Shown one piece after another: positions 9,495 through 21,658 of a stretch of DNA of 64,000 bases; within the stretch, counting starts at the first letter, position 1; each line of letters starts with the position of its first letter. The notes beneath the pieces were generated by a model. It was given only the letters and a program-made list of their open reading frames with translations, was not told the DNA's origin and did no database searches. Location of the stretch: positions 3,489,949 to 3,553,948 of the forward strand of contig NC_091378.1 in the NCBI RefSeq assembly GCF_038502225.1, read 5' to 3'. This DNA comes from Cherax quadricarinatus. Taxonomy: Eukaryota; Arthropoda; Malacostraca; Decapoda; Parastacidae. A program made the position numbers and the translations under genes.

Positions 9495-9612
9495 GTGCGT
9501 CAGGAGAGCTGAGGCTGGTGAAGGGCTCTTGATCCAGGGGGTGGAGACATCCTCCCTTTGTTTTCCCTTTAGCTAATGTATGATCCCTCTTGGTTTAGCG
9601 CTTCCCCTGAAT
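9495..9612 (+). repeat. Ret-A retroposon fragment
   Basis: Contains 'gaagggctcttgatcca' and 'ggtttagcgcttcccctgaa', matching the 5130-5330 copy in the same order. The AAT tail is absent or reduced to 'tatgatgg'. Confidence 0.65.
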
Positions 9613-9654
9613 ATGATGGAGATATAAACTGAGGAAACGAATTAAATTGCCAGT

Positions 9655-9895
9655 CCTGTGGACCAGGTGGACCGGACTGTGGACCAGGTGGACCGGACTG
9701 TGGACCAGGTGGACCGGGCCGTGGACCAGACAATTTAGCAGAAGGTGGACAGGGTCGTGGACCAGACAATGGACCAGGAGGTGGACCGAACCGTGGACCA
9801 AACAGTGAACCAGGAAGTGGACCGAGCCGTGGACCTGACAGTAGACCAGACAGTAAATCAGGTGGACCGGACAGTGGACCAGGGCAATGGACCAT
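9655..9895 (+). repeat. 21/24-bp minisatellite (ggaccaggtggaccgg...)
   Basis: About 11 units based on 'gtggaccaggtggaccgg'. The first units are 21 bp and exact; later units diverge ('gtggaccagacaatttagc', 'gtggaccgaaccgtgg'). Reverse-strand Gly/Pro-rich frames are artefacts. Confidence 0.8.
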
Positions 9896-11090
9896 TGAAA
9901 CGATCTTCTATTAATTAGAACGGTCGGTAGTTTGGCCTGAGACCGATGGGTCACCCATCTTGATGGTAATTGCTGTCGTAATGACTGGTTAACACTGGCT
10001 GACTGTCAGCAGGACTGACAGTTGACGGTCAGGGCGGCGCTGCGAGACACAACTACCATTGACTGATAATAACTAATAGTTTTTTTTGTTGTATCCTCTG
10101 TTTGGATAGTTTGATAGTTTTATTACACGTTTCTATCCTTCCCCGAGGGGAGGTCTCAACTTCCTTGAATCAAGAGCCCTTTGCTGGTATCGAGGTACCT
10201 TCGGAGAATCCTGGGGACGATGTTTCACCCCCAGGAGAGGTTTTCCAAATCGTGGAAAATTGCTTCTTTTGAGCGACACGTCGTCCAAAGGTTCGAGTCT
10301 GTTGTACCGCTCCCATCCTCCCTTTACGACGTTTCGCCCTTGAAATACGGTCTCAGATTAATGAAAGTGAAGTGGCCAGTGCCCCGCCATTACTCCATTC
10401 CGTAATGAAACTGATTATCCTAATGACTGACTCCATGGAGGCTACTGCCGCCCCTCCGTCCCCTCCATTTCCTCCATTCCCTCCATCTCTTCGAAAAGTT
10501 GGAGAAACATAAAAGCATTCAGATAACCTCCTTGGAAGTCCTTCGTCAGGAATACCTAAAAAAAAAAAAAGGTTGGAAATCAAATCTGATTAAAAATAAT
10601 GATGTGCGTGTTTGTAAACACACCATCAGAGAAATGTTGTGGTGATACCAACGAGATATGGAAGACGACATTTGTGTACAGTTCAGGACATTTATTCTAG
10701 GAATCTTTCCCTCCTTTAATAAATGTCCTCAAGCAAATGTTCGTCTCACAACTGTCCACAAGCGTCTTTTTTCCCACAACACAGCATCAATTGTTATTTG
10801 TACTGAGACTACGTACGGTTCTTTCAACTTCGTAGATTCTGTTCTCTAGTTAGCTTTCACGTTCCACTTGTATTCCGAACATAGTTCTTGAATTTAGAAC
10901 CTATTTATTACTTCTTATGTTTTTGTTAGAGTTATTCTGCATAATAACTACGTCTGTGGATTTACATTATTTGTTTACGGTGGCAGCTGGGTGATGTACA
11001 CGACACATATGTTTAACACCTGTGTGTTTTTATGATAGCCAGGTGTTGCACATGTGTGTGTCTGTCACCTATGTTTGCATATCTCGGTCT
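9896..11090. other. No recognisable gene; Ret-A remnant at 10137-10200
   Basis: Holds a minus-strand Ret-A remnant ('ccttgaatcaagagccct', 'ggtatcgaggtacctt'), an A11 run at 10560-10571 and otherwise unassigned sequence. Several short open frames lack any motif. Confidence 0.5.
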
Positions 11091-11094
11091 CTCA

Positions 11095-12405
11095 GAGACG
11101 TCCATGGCTTAGGTATCTCTCAGATACAACCATCGTTTAGGTATCTCTCAGATACAACCATGGCTTAGGTATCTCTCAGATACAACCATGGCTTAGGTAT
11201 CTCTCAGATACAACCATGGCTTAGGTATCTCTCAGATACGATCATGGCTTAGGTATCTCTCAGACACAACCATGGCTTAGGTATCTCTCAGATACAACCA
11301 TGGTTTAGGTATCTCTCAGATACAACCATGGCTTAGGTATCTCTCAGATACAACCATGGCTTAGGTATCTCTCAGACACAACCATAGCTTAGGTATCTCT
11401 CAGACAACCATGGCTTAGGTATCTCTCAGACAACCATGGCTTAGCTATCTTTCAGACATAACCATGGCTTAGCTATCTCTCAGACACAACTATGGCTTAG
11501 GTATCTCTCAGATATAACCATGGCTTAGCTATCTCTCAGACATAACCATGGCTTAGCTATCTCTCAGACATAACCATGGCTTAGGCATCTCTCAGACACA
11601 ACCATGGCTTAGCTATCTCTCAGACATAATCATGGCTTAGGTATCTCTCAGACATAACCATGGCTTAGGTATCTCTGACACAACCATGGCTTAGCTATCT
11701 CTCAGACATAACCATGGCTTAGGCATCTCTCAGACACAACCATGGCTTAGGTATCTCTCAGATATAACCATGGCTTAGCTATCTCTCAGACATAACCATG
11801 GCTTAGCTATCTCTCAGACATAATCATGGCTTGCCTATCTCTCAGACACAACCATATCTCTCAGACATAACCATGGCTTAGCTATCTCTCAGACATAACC
11901 ATGGCTTAGCTATCTCTCAGACACAACCATGGCTTAGCTATCTCTCAGACACAACCATGGCTTAGCTATCTCTCAGACACAACCATGGCTTAGCTATCTC
12001 TCAGACACAACCATGGCTTAGCTATCTCTCAGACACAACCATGGCTTAGCTATCTCTCAGACAACCATGGCTTAGCTATCTCTCAGACATAACCATGGCT
12101 TAGCTATCTCTCAGACACAACCATGGCTTAGCTATCTCTCAGACACAACCATGGCTTAGCTATCTCTCAGACATAACCATGGCTTAGCTATCTCTCAGAC
12201 ATAACCATGGCTTAGCTATCTCTCAGACATAACCATGGCTTAGCTATCTCTCAGACATAACCATGGCTTAGCTATCTCTCAGACATAACCATGGCTTAGC
12301 TATCTCTCAGACATAACCATGGCTTAGCTATCTCTCAGACACAACCATGGCTTAGCTATCTCTCAGACATAACCATGGCTTAGCTATCTCTCAGACACAA
12401 CCATC
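11095..12405 (+). repeat. 28-bp minisatellite (ccatggcttagctatctctcaga...)
   Basis: About 47 units. Left-end units read 'taggtatctctcagatac' (GTATCT/AGATAC inverted repeat). From about 11440 rightwards most are 'tagctatctctcagacata' or '...gacacaa'. A few units lack 2-4 bases. The left-to-right shift of variants shows local homogenisation. Confidence 0.9.
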
Positions 12406-13634
12406 TATAAATGATCGTGTTACATGTATCTTTGCTCGATCCTGTCGGCATCTCGCCCCTGGACAATCTGTCGTCTAGAATTATATTGCATCCTGCTATA
12501 AGCAATAATTCAAAACTCGAAGACACGAGTGTATAAAACACAGTCACTGTATCTGACAACGGGAGTAACGCTATAACGTGTGATTACACAGGTAACGCTG
12601 CAACGCCAGAATATATGCGTTAGCGGCCAATTATACACGAAGAGAAGTTTTATGTCGTAACACCACCGCTCTGTAATTATATTAATTTCTCACTGGGAGT
12701 GAATGTATCATTAAGGGCGATGCGAACAAATTAAAACAAAAATATTCGCAGAGGGAAATTGAAAACGAGCGAAATGACTTAACATCTGGGGGTCGTCTGC
12801 CTCTTGGTTAATTTCGCTAGCCACTCGTTCAGTTGTTTACAGTAATTAGAAGGCAATCAAAGGGAGGTATCGACACGTAAGGAAGCTTCCCAGTCCATCC
12901 AGGGAGTATGAGGGAGTGTTGCTCCTTGGCCAGTGCGCAGCAATCACTCTATAAGGGAGAGTAACCTGCAACCATGCTAATAGGATCGTAGACTTGAAGG
13001 GGCCACGGCCGGCCACCTCACAGAATCCAATCATATCTGGGAGCCGCGGGGCAGGTTTTAATTCTGTCTGGTAAATTACTTCATCCTCCATCACCAGTGG
13101 TGGGGCGTTCGAAAGCGGTAAAGCCAATTTTTTTCTCTCTCTCACTCTCTCTCTCTATCTCTATCTTTCCCCCGTCGCTATCCGTCCTGAAACACAGGCT
13201 CCCTACCGAAGAATGTATCTCCCTTAATGTTGAGAATAGTTCTGGAATATCGCCACTTCAAAATGCGTATCAAAAGACTGCCATTTCCCTACAGTAGCCA
13301 CACGCAATAACATCAACATTCAAACACAGGAACTAGGGGATATTACCGACGGCTGTTACTCTTAGAAATATTTCCCGAAGGCGGAGAGAGAATTAATACA
13401 CTCTTGTGCCACCTCCGACAGACCTAACCAGAATAGAGTTTTCAGACCTGAGGCTACGATACTCCGGCTGCCTCCTTCCTTCCTTCACCATCATAGAAAA
13501 ATTAGGATTTTGTGTTTGTTGACTTCTCATCAGACTAGAAAAAAATATATATAGATATTAAAAAAGGAAATTCACTCGGTACATCAATGTCCATAATTTT
13601 TATCAATGTAAAAATGACGAATTAATTCTCTCTC
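12406..13634. other. No recognisable gene
   Basis: Mixed-composition sequence with a short pyrimidine run at 13130-13170 and no repeat family I can name. The minus-strand frame 12846-13145 has no recognisable domain. This is one of the few stretches over 1 kb without visible repeats. Confidence 0.5.
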
Positions 13635-13770
13635 ACACGCATTTATAATATATGTATATATATGTATATATATATATGTATATATATATGTATATATATA
13701 TATGTATATATATATGTATATATATATGTATATATATATGTATATATATATATATATATGTATATATCTG
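13635..13770 (+). repeat. (TA)n with ATGTATAT variant units
   Basis: Near-perfect alternation with a G every 8-14 bases ('tatatatgtatatatatatg'). A microsatellite bordering the foldback at 13786-13825. Confidence 0.9.
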
Positions 13771-13862
13771 AAAGAATAGAGAAATTCCAAGCGCTTTCGT
13801 GACTACATACACGAAAGCGCTTGGACATGTGGTTGTTTTGCATATTCTGAAATCACCTGTTT
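13771..13862. mobile_element. Penelope-type element termini, inverted (16-bp-arm hairpin)
   Basis: The left half, 'gaaagaatagagaaattcca' to 'gctttcgtgacta', is the same terminal sequence seen at 61020-61055 next to the Penelope coding remnant. The right half is the inverse, ending in 'tggttgttttgcat'. The two meet as a perfect hairpin: 13786-13801 with 13810-13825, loop of 8 nt. This looks like two element ends fused head to head. Confidence 0.6.
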
Positions 13863-13875
13863 ACTGTGATCTTAT

Positions 13876-14110
<235 letters not shown>

Positions 14111-14186
14111 GTGTGTTTGTATATGTGTAAGGGTGTTTGTGTAAATGTTTGTGTGTGTTTGTGCCTGTGTGTGAATGTTTGTATGT

Positions 14187-14280
14187 GAAGCGCTAAACCC
14201 ACACGTGTCATATAGAGCCCGGGAAGTGGAAGGTTTGATCCAGGAAAGGAGAGCAGCAGCTTCATTTCCACGGATCAAGA
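14187..14280 (-). repeat. Ret-A retroposon fragment
   Basis: Contains 'gaagcgctaaaccca', 'ggtttgatccaggaaagga' and 'cacggatcaaga', the reverse of the Ret-A order at 45713-45855. Confidence 0.6.
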
Positions 14281-14430
14281 CTGATGGGCTGAGGGCATCG
14301 ACTCCAGGCTGAGGGACTGATTACCTCACACGCCTCATGTTTCACCGTTCTTCTCTGTAGTGGACTGAAGAAGTCACTGGCTGGCGAAACGTTTCCTCAA
14401 TAAAGATTCCTAAATACTGCACAAGTGTCT
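14281..14430 (+). mobile_element. Class 1 ribozyme-like dispersed element
   Basis: Begins 'gactgatgggctgagg' and 'gactccaggctgagggactg', then the core. CTGAAGA is at 14365-14371. A hairpin GTCA (14373-14376)/TGGC (14382-14385) leads directly into GAAAC (14386-14390) and GTTTC. GGA (14362-14364) can pair with TCC (14394-14396). This fits the layout of a type I hammerhead (stem I, CUGANGA, stem II, GAAA, stem III, NUH), with one extra base (14372) before stem II and no stem III loop. The element ends 'aataaagattcctaa'. Sister copies: 22855-23035, 24595-24755 (minus), 34366-34440. Confidence 0.6.
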
Positions 14431-14489
14431 TATTTTTCAACGTGAGGGTTGAGAAGTTGTGGAGGCTGCGAACACTAATTCTTCAGGTG

Positions 14490-14577
14490 TCTTAGGGGGG
14501 CTGGATGAATGATGGTGAATGAGTTTTCTTCTCCGGGACACCCTACCCTGGTCTAAGACCGCCTTCGGTCTAAAAAA
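14490..14577 (+). repeat. RTE-like LINE 3' UTR remnant
   Basis: Diverged match ('gaatgatggtgaatgagttt', 'gacaccctaccctggt') to the 3' UTR segment found in reverse at 61870-61930. Confidence 0.45.
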
Positions 14578-15246
14578 AACCACATCTTACGTGGAAAACA
14601 TGCGTGGCGTTCCACTTTACGTACTCCCGGTGATAAAAACACAAGGTCTCATACACCACCATTCTTCCCTGTGTCTCTAATTACCTTCGAAAACTGTCGT
14701 AAAATTTAAATGATCAAACCAGAGCTGCATTCACGAACGTAGATTATAGAGCGGTGTAATTATACACCCACACGAGGCAAGGCCAGAGGGACGTAGTGCT
14801 GGAAAAGGGTAAGAAAAACAGGAATAATGGTATAATTTCTCCCCGTGTTGCCGGACCCCCTGCCGGGTGAACCCGGTCGGAATACCGTCCTCGGCCCTAT
14901 ATCATTTCCACAAAGATTGGACTCGTTTTTTTACTCCTGTGGCTGCGAGTTTAGCACTTATTTGTAGCGTGTGGATGAGCCATTTCGCTCGTGTCTTAAC
15001 GTACACAGGTGCCAAGCTTATAGGTAGATAGCGAGCCGTAGAAGCTGTCTATCAAGGCTTTCTCACAGCTATCCCTGGAAGCGGAATCTAATCTGCTGAA
15101 GAGGTGGTTTTTGCCGTGTCCCGACGCGGCCGCTGGAGGATTTACGAGGGACGGGGAACAAGGCAGAGCTGTAGGAACCTATCGTAAAGCCGGCTGACGA
15201 GAAGCAACTTCGACAGGACATAAAGTCGAGGGTGGGGTGGTAGGGA

Positions 15247-15247
<1 letters not shown>
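14578..15247. other. No recognisable gene
   Basis: Mixed sequence without identifiable repeat or coding signal. Confidence 0.45.
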
Positions 15248-15298
<51 letters not shown>

Positions 15299-15480
15299 GG
15301 GTGGTAAAACTGGTGGTGTTGGTAGTGATGGTAGGTGGTAGTTGTGGTGGTGTTGGTAGTGATGGTGGCAAAGGTGTTTGTGGCGATGGTGAGGCTGGTG
15401 GTACAATGTGGTTGATGAGTGTAGGTACTGGTGGTAAATGGTGGTGATGATGATGGTGTTAGATGGTAGTAGCAATAGTG
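15248..15480 (+). repeat. (TAG)n grading into (GGT)n-rich repeat
   Basis: A pure TAG run at 15248-15290 is followed by about 190 bp of imperfect 'ggtggtagtgatggt' units. The Tyr/Thr-rich minus-strand frames are artefacts. The following 15481-15830 has no recognised feature. Confidence 0.85.
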
Positions 15481-15831
15481 GTAGACATAGTAAGAAGCTA
15501 ATAAAGTGGTCGTAGAGAGCCACTTACAACATAGCCCTCTTATTAACCAAAGTGGCAAACCCACTGGGAGTGAAAGGTTTCACCAGGGTTTCAGCCTGGA
15601 AAGGAGGCTTCACCAAAGTTCCATTATAACTACGTCACCAAGGATGACTCCTGACATCACCCACCCACATCCATCCTCCCAGTTGACAAAACACAAACAC
15701 CAGGGCAGTCATGACAACACCATCCACACCTCTCCAACATTCAACAACACCTCTGTCAACATTCAACACATATTACAACACAAAGTACAGGTTGAGCTCA
15801 TTCCCACAAAATCTGCCACAAAAGCAGCCCG

Positions 15832-18800
15832 AGACCACAGAGAACAGCAACACAAGACCACAGAGAACAGCAACACAAGACCACAGAGAACAGCAACACA
15901 AGACCACAGAGAACAGCAACACAAGACCACAGAGAACAGCAATAAACAGCAACACAAGACCACAGAGAACAGCAATAAACAGCAACACAAGACCACAGAG
16001 AACAGCAATAAACAGCAACACAAGACCACAGAGAACAGCAATAAACAGCAACACAAGACCACAGAGAACAGCAATAAACAGCAACACAAGACCACAGAGA
16101 ACAGCAACACAAGACCACAGAGAACAGCAACACAAGACCACAGAGAACAGCAACACAAGACCACAGAGAACAGCAACACAAAACCGCAGAGAACACCAAC
16201 ACACAGCTACATATGAAGACAGAGAACACCAACACACAGCAACACAAGACCACAGAGAACACCAACACACAGCAACACAAGACCACAGAGAACACCAACA
16301 CACAGCAACACAAGACGACAGGGAACACCAACACACAGCAACACAAGACCACAGAGAACACCAACACACAGCAACACAAGACCACAGAGAACAGCAATAA
16401 ACAGCAACACAAGACCACAGAGAACACCAACACACAGCAACACAAGACCACAGAGAACAGCAATAAACAGCAACACAAGACCACAGAGAACAGCAATAAA
16501 CAGCAACACAAGACCACAGAGAACAGCAATAAACAGCAACACAAGACCACAGAGAACAGCAACACAAGACCACAGAGAACAGCAATAAACAGCAACACAA
16601 GACCACAGAGAACAGCAATAAACAGCAACACAAGACCACAGAGAACAGCAACACAAGACCACAGAGAACAGCAATAAACAGCAACACAAGACCACAGAGA
16701 ACAGCAATAAACAGCAACACAAGACCACAGAGAACAGCAATAAACAGCAACACAAGACCACAGAGAACAGCAATAAACAGCAACACAAGACCACAGAGAA
16801 CAGCAATAAACAGCAACACAAGACCACAGAGAACAGCAACACAAGACCACAGAGAACAGCAACACAAGACCACAGAGAACAGCAACACAAGACCACAGAG
16901 AACAGCAACACAAAACCGCAGAGAACACCAACACACAGCAACACAAGACCACAGAGAACGCCAACACACAGCAACACAAGACCACAGAGAACACCAACAC
17001 ACAGCAACACAAGACCACAGAGAACACCAACACACAGCAACACAAGACCACAGAGAACACCAACACACAGCAACACAAGACCACAGATAACACCAACACA
17101 CAGCAACACAAGACCACAGAGAACACCAACACACAGCAACACAAGACCACAGAGAACACCAACACACAGCAACACAAGACCACAGAGAACACCAACACAC
17201 AGCAACACAAGACCACAGAGAACACCAACACACAGCAACACAAGACCACAGAGAACACCAACACACAGCAACACAAGACCACAGAGAACACCAACACACA
17301 GCAACACAAGACCACAGAGAACACCAACACACAGCAACACAAGACCACAGAGAACACCAACACACAGCAACACAAGACCACAGAGAACACCAACACACAG
17401 CAACACAAGACCACAGAGAACACCAACACACAGCAACATAAGACCACAGAGAACACCAACACACAGCAACACAAGACCACAGGGAACACCAACACACAGC
17501 AACACAAGACCACAGAGAACACCAACACACAGCAACACAAGACCACAGAGAACAGCAATAAACAGCAACACAAGACCACAGAGAACAGCAACACAAGACC
17601 ACAGAAAACAGTAACACAAGACCACAGAGAACACCAACAGACAGCAACACAAGACCACAGAGAACACCAACACACAGCAACACAAGACCACAGAGAACAC
17701 CAACACACAGCAACACAAGACCACAGAGAACACCAACACACAGCAACACAAGACCACAGAGAACACCAACACACAGCAACACAAGACCACAGGGAACACC
17801 AACACACAGCAACACAAGACTGCAGAGAACACCAACACAAGACCACAGAGAACACCAACACATAGCAACACAAGACCACAGAGAACACCAACACACAGCA
17901 ACACAAGACCACAGAGAACACCAACACACAGCAACACAAGACCACAGAGAACACCAACACACAGCAACACAAGACCACAGAGAACACCAACACACAGCAA
18001 CATAAGACCACAGAGAACACCAACACACAGCAACACAAGACCACAGGGAACACCAACACACAGCAACACAAGACCACAGAGAACACCAACACACAGCAAC
18101 ACAAGACCACAGAAAACAGCAATAAACAGCAACACAAGACCACAGAGAACAGCAACACAAGACCACAGAAAACAGCAACACAAGACCACAGAGAACACCA
18201 ACACACAGCAACACAAGACCACAGAGAACACCAACACACAGCAACACAAGACCACAGAGAACACCAACACACAGCAACACAAGACCACAGAGAACACCAA
18301 CACACAGCAACACAAGACCACAGAGAACAGCAACACAAGACCACAGAGAACACCAACACACAGCAACACAAGACCACAGAGAACACAACACACAGCAACA
18401 CAAGACCACAGGGAACACCAACACACAGCAACACAAGACCGCAGAGAACACCAACACACAGCAACACAAGACCACAGAGAACACCAACACACAGCAACAC
18501 AAGACCACAGAGAACACCAACACACAGCAACACAAGACCACAGAGAACACCAACACACAGCAACACAAGACCACAGAGAACACCAACACACAGCAACACA
18601 AGACCACAGAAAACACCAACACACAGCAACACAAGACCACAGAGAACACCAACACACAGCAACACAAGACCACAGAGAACACCAACACACAGTAACACAA
18701 GACCACAGAGAACACAACACACAGCAACACAAGACCACAGAGAACACAACACACAGCAACACAAGACCACAGAGAACACCAACACACAGCAACACAAGAC

Positions 18801-19420
18801 CACAGAGAACACCAACACACAGCAACACAAGACCACAGAGAACACCAACACACAGCAACACAAGACCACAGAGAACACCAACACACAGCAACACAAGACC
18901 ACAGAGAACACCAACACACAGCAACACAAGACCACAGAGAACACCAACACAAGACCACAGAGAACACAACACACAGCAACACAAGACCACAGAGAACACC
19001 AACACACAGCAACACAAGACCACAGAGAACACCAACACACAGCAACACAAGACCACAGAGAACACCAACACACAGCAACACAAGACTACAGAGAACACAA
19101 CACACAGCAACACAAGACCACAGAGAACACAACACACAGCAACACAAGACCACAGGGAACACCAACACACAGCAACACAAGACCGCAGAGAACACCAACA
19201 CACAGCAACACAAGACCACAGAGAACACCAACACACAGCAACACAAGACCACAGAGAACACCAACACACAGCAACACAAGACCACAGAGAACAACACACA
19301 GCAACACAAGACCACAGAGAACAACACACAGCAACACAAGACCACAGAGAACAACACACAGCAACACAAGACCACAGAGAACAACACACAGCAACACAAG
19401 ACCACAGAGAACACCAACAT
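15832..19420 (+). repeat. 3.6-kb satellite of 23-bp and 33-bp units with higher-order duplications
   Basis: The base unit is 'aacacaagaccacagagaac' plus 3 bases (23 bp). The common 33-bp unit adds 10 bases, either 'aataaacagc' or 'accaacacac'. A rare variant 'aaaccgcag' occurs at 16181 and again 732 bp later. Three rare variants ('aacataag', 'cagggaac', 'cagaaaac') each recur 564 bp apart (17437/18001, 17481/18045 and 17601/18165), showing block duplication. Because 33 bp preserves phase and the unit lacks stops, minus-strand frames exceed 1,000 codons in all three phases. That is expected for a satellite and not evidence of a gene. Confidence 0.95.
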
Positions 19421-19439
19421 ATAGTAAATCCTTTGACTT

Positions 19440-19880
19440 GCAATACTGACAGGCAATTACGGACGTATTCCTTTGTTTTAAGACCTCGTTAGAGGTTTGA
19501 AGCCAACCAGAAGAGCCATTCCCTAGTTACTGAGTGCAAATCAGTATCACAAACAACAATGCAAAACCCTTTGTTAAGTTTGAACCCGACCAAAAGCGCC
19601 ATTCTCTAGTTATTGTTAGCATACTTGAACCGTTCGCATTAACACATAGCAAAATCGTAAAAACACAGCAGAGAAAGGTATAATAGTGACAACGTTTCGC
19701 TCGGTGTAATGCTGTATACAGAGTGAAATGTCGCAGTGAAAGCATCCTGTGTGCTCCATTGTTACCTTCGAAACTCCGCTGCCTTTGTATGTGTTAAACA
19801 GCACAGTGTAAATACCAGGATCGCGTATCCCCGCGTCAAGTATATCTGTGTCAAATATCCCCGTGTCAAGTATCCCAGTG
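19440..19880. other. Two diverged copies of the ~140-bp repeat motif; otherwise unassigned
   Basis: Copies at 19491-19536 and 19574-19618 match the motif array at 6890-7900. A short 'acaacgtttcgctcggtgta' at 19690 belongs to the GCGAAACGT motif group. Confidence 0.5.
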
Positions 19881-19925
19881 CTATATGACTGGAGATAGTC
19901 AAGGAAGACAAGAAGATTCTCCTGG

Positions 19926-20075
19926 CTTATCTGACAGCAGGTCAGCCAGACACCTGGTCAACCAGATACCTGACAGGTCAGCCAGACACCTGGTCAACCA
20001 GATACCTGACAGGTCAGCCAGACACCTGGTCAACCAGATACCTGACAGGTCAGTCAGACACCTGACAGCAGGTCA
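19926..20075 (+). repeat. 36-bp tandem repeat (caggtcagccagacacctgg...)
   Basis: About four units, the first three exact, the last two truncated or altered ('cagtcagacacctgacag'). Confidence 0.85.
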
Positions 20076-20159
20076 GCCACACACCAACATAAAGACACTA
20101 GAAGCAACACATGAATAAATAATGAGACTAGAAAGGCGTTAAGATACAAAATGAGTAGA

Positions 20160-20472
20160 TATAATTTTTTTTTTATTATTTTTATTATTAAAGATTAGCC
20201 GGTATTCTCCCGGCCCGGGCCTTTTCCAAGTGGTGGCCCGGCCTTGGCTCCCTCTTTAGGGAGTATCTGAGACCTAAGTCTCCCATGGGAGGAGGCACAA
20301 GTACCTCCTCATCTTTGGGACTAACTGTCCCCAGGCCTAGCCACAAGCTAGGCCTCTCTGGTCTGCCATCCCCGCCCCAAGGGGGCTAATGGGAATGACA
20401 GTCTTATGAGCTAAAGGCTCGGGCTCAGGCACCTACCCTACCCTAGAAAGGTTAGGCATGATGTCGATCTTT

Positions 20473-20503
<31 letters not shown>

Positions 20504-20790
20504 TTATTATTAATTATTCGCCGGTATTCTCCCGGCCCGGGCCTTTTCCAAGTGGTGGCCCGGCCTTGGCTCCCTCTTTAGGGAGTGTCTGAGACCTAAG
20601 TCTCCCATGGGAGGAGGCACAAGTACCTCCTCATCTTTGGGACTAACTGTCCCCAGGCCTAGCCACAAGCTAGGCCTCTCTGGTCTGCCATCCCCGCCCC
20701 AAGGAGGCAAATGGGAATGACAGTCTTATGAGCTAAAGGCTCGGGCTCAGGCACCTACCCTACCCTAGAAGGGTTAGGCATGGTGTCGAT
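20160..20790 (-). mobile_element. Retroposon dimer: two ~270-bp copies, each with poly(A)/(AAT) tail
   Basis: Two nearly identical copies (20198-20470 and 20520-20790, offset 322 bp) begin 'gccggtattctcccggcc' on the plus strand and end 'ggttaggcatg(a/g)tgtcgat'. On the minus strand each copy ends with 'aataat' plus an A-rich tail (plus-strand T/TTA tracts at 20165-20195 and 20470-20515), so sense is minus. GC-rich, no ORF. Tandem insertion or duplication of a SINE-like or LINE-3'-end unit. Confidence 0.7.
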
Positions 20791-21080
20791 TTTTTTTTTT
20801 TTTTTTTTGTTTTTTTTTTTTTTTTTTTTTTTTTACTATGCATAGTATTTAAAATTAAAAATATTTTTTTTTAATTTAAAAAAAAAAAATTTTTATATAA
20901 TTTTTTAAAATTCATACATAAAATACAATATATTTTAATAAAATTATATATATAATATTTAGTATAAATATTTTTAAGAACAGTAATTATATTTAAAAGC
21001 AAAATAAGGAAGTTACATAAATTAGAGTGTACTAATATTTACATTTTGAAAAGTATCTATATGGTAAACTAAAGTAAATT
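20791..21080. other. Very A/T-rich segment
   Basis: Starts with long T-runs (20791-20833), then 'actatgcatagt' (self-complementary) and about 240 bp of nearly pure A/T. No gene is seen here, nor in 21081-21640. Confidence 0.6.
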
Positions 21081-21658
21081 ATTTAAAAATGAAAGATAGG
21101 GAGTGTGTAAATTTACTAACGCAGCAGTGGGCGTATCAGCAGTAGCTTGGCGTATGTCACGATAACTCACGCCTCCCAACACGCACAAGCCAAGCCTCTG
21201 AACCTCCTTGCTGACGTCAAGGTCACCACCTGCTTGACAGGTGGTGCAGGTGGTGGAGCACTGATGCACGGAACTTGTGGTTCTCACCGACTGTTCTCTG
21301 GTTGGTGCACCTCTGCAACCTGCATATCTCCCTGCACTTTAGTTGATTAACCGGGACATGAGCTGCAACATAACATCTGGTGGTGGCGAGCTCCGCATTC
21401 ATTCTGTGGTTTTTCCATTATTATCTGTGGCCCAGACACATCCTTACGGGTCAGATACAGTTTTTTTAGGCACTAGTCAACGCCTCCATATAGACTGATG
21501 CCTCACCTGGAGGATATGTAAGTGGAGGCAGTCCCAACATGGTGGAGGCTGAATGGAGTCCCCCATTCCATGTCTTCCACCAAATATGGCACCGATCACT
21601 GACCACAAAGATGGTGGTTGGAAATTCAATATTTGGCTCACACAAAATCCTCCAACTT

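Noticed and set aside
15773..19456. Minus-strand open frames of 1,227, 1,091 and 1,078 codons
   Set aside because: They lie in all three phases of one satellite with 23/33-bp units that lack stops. No start context, domain or codon bias is present.
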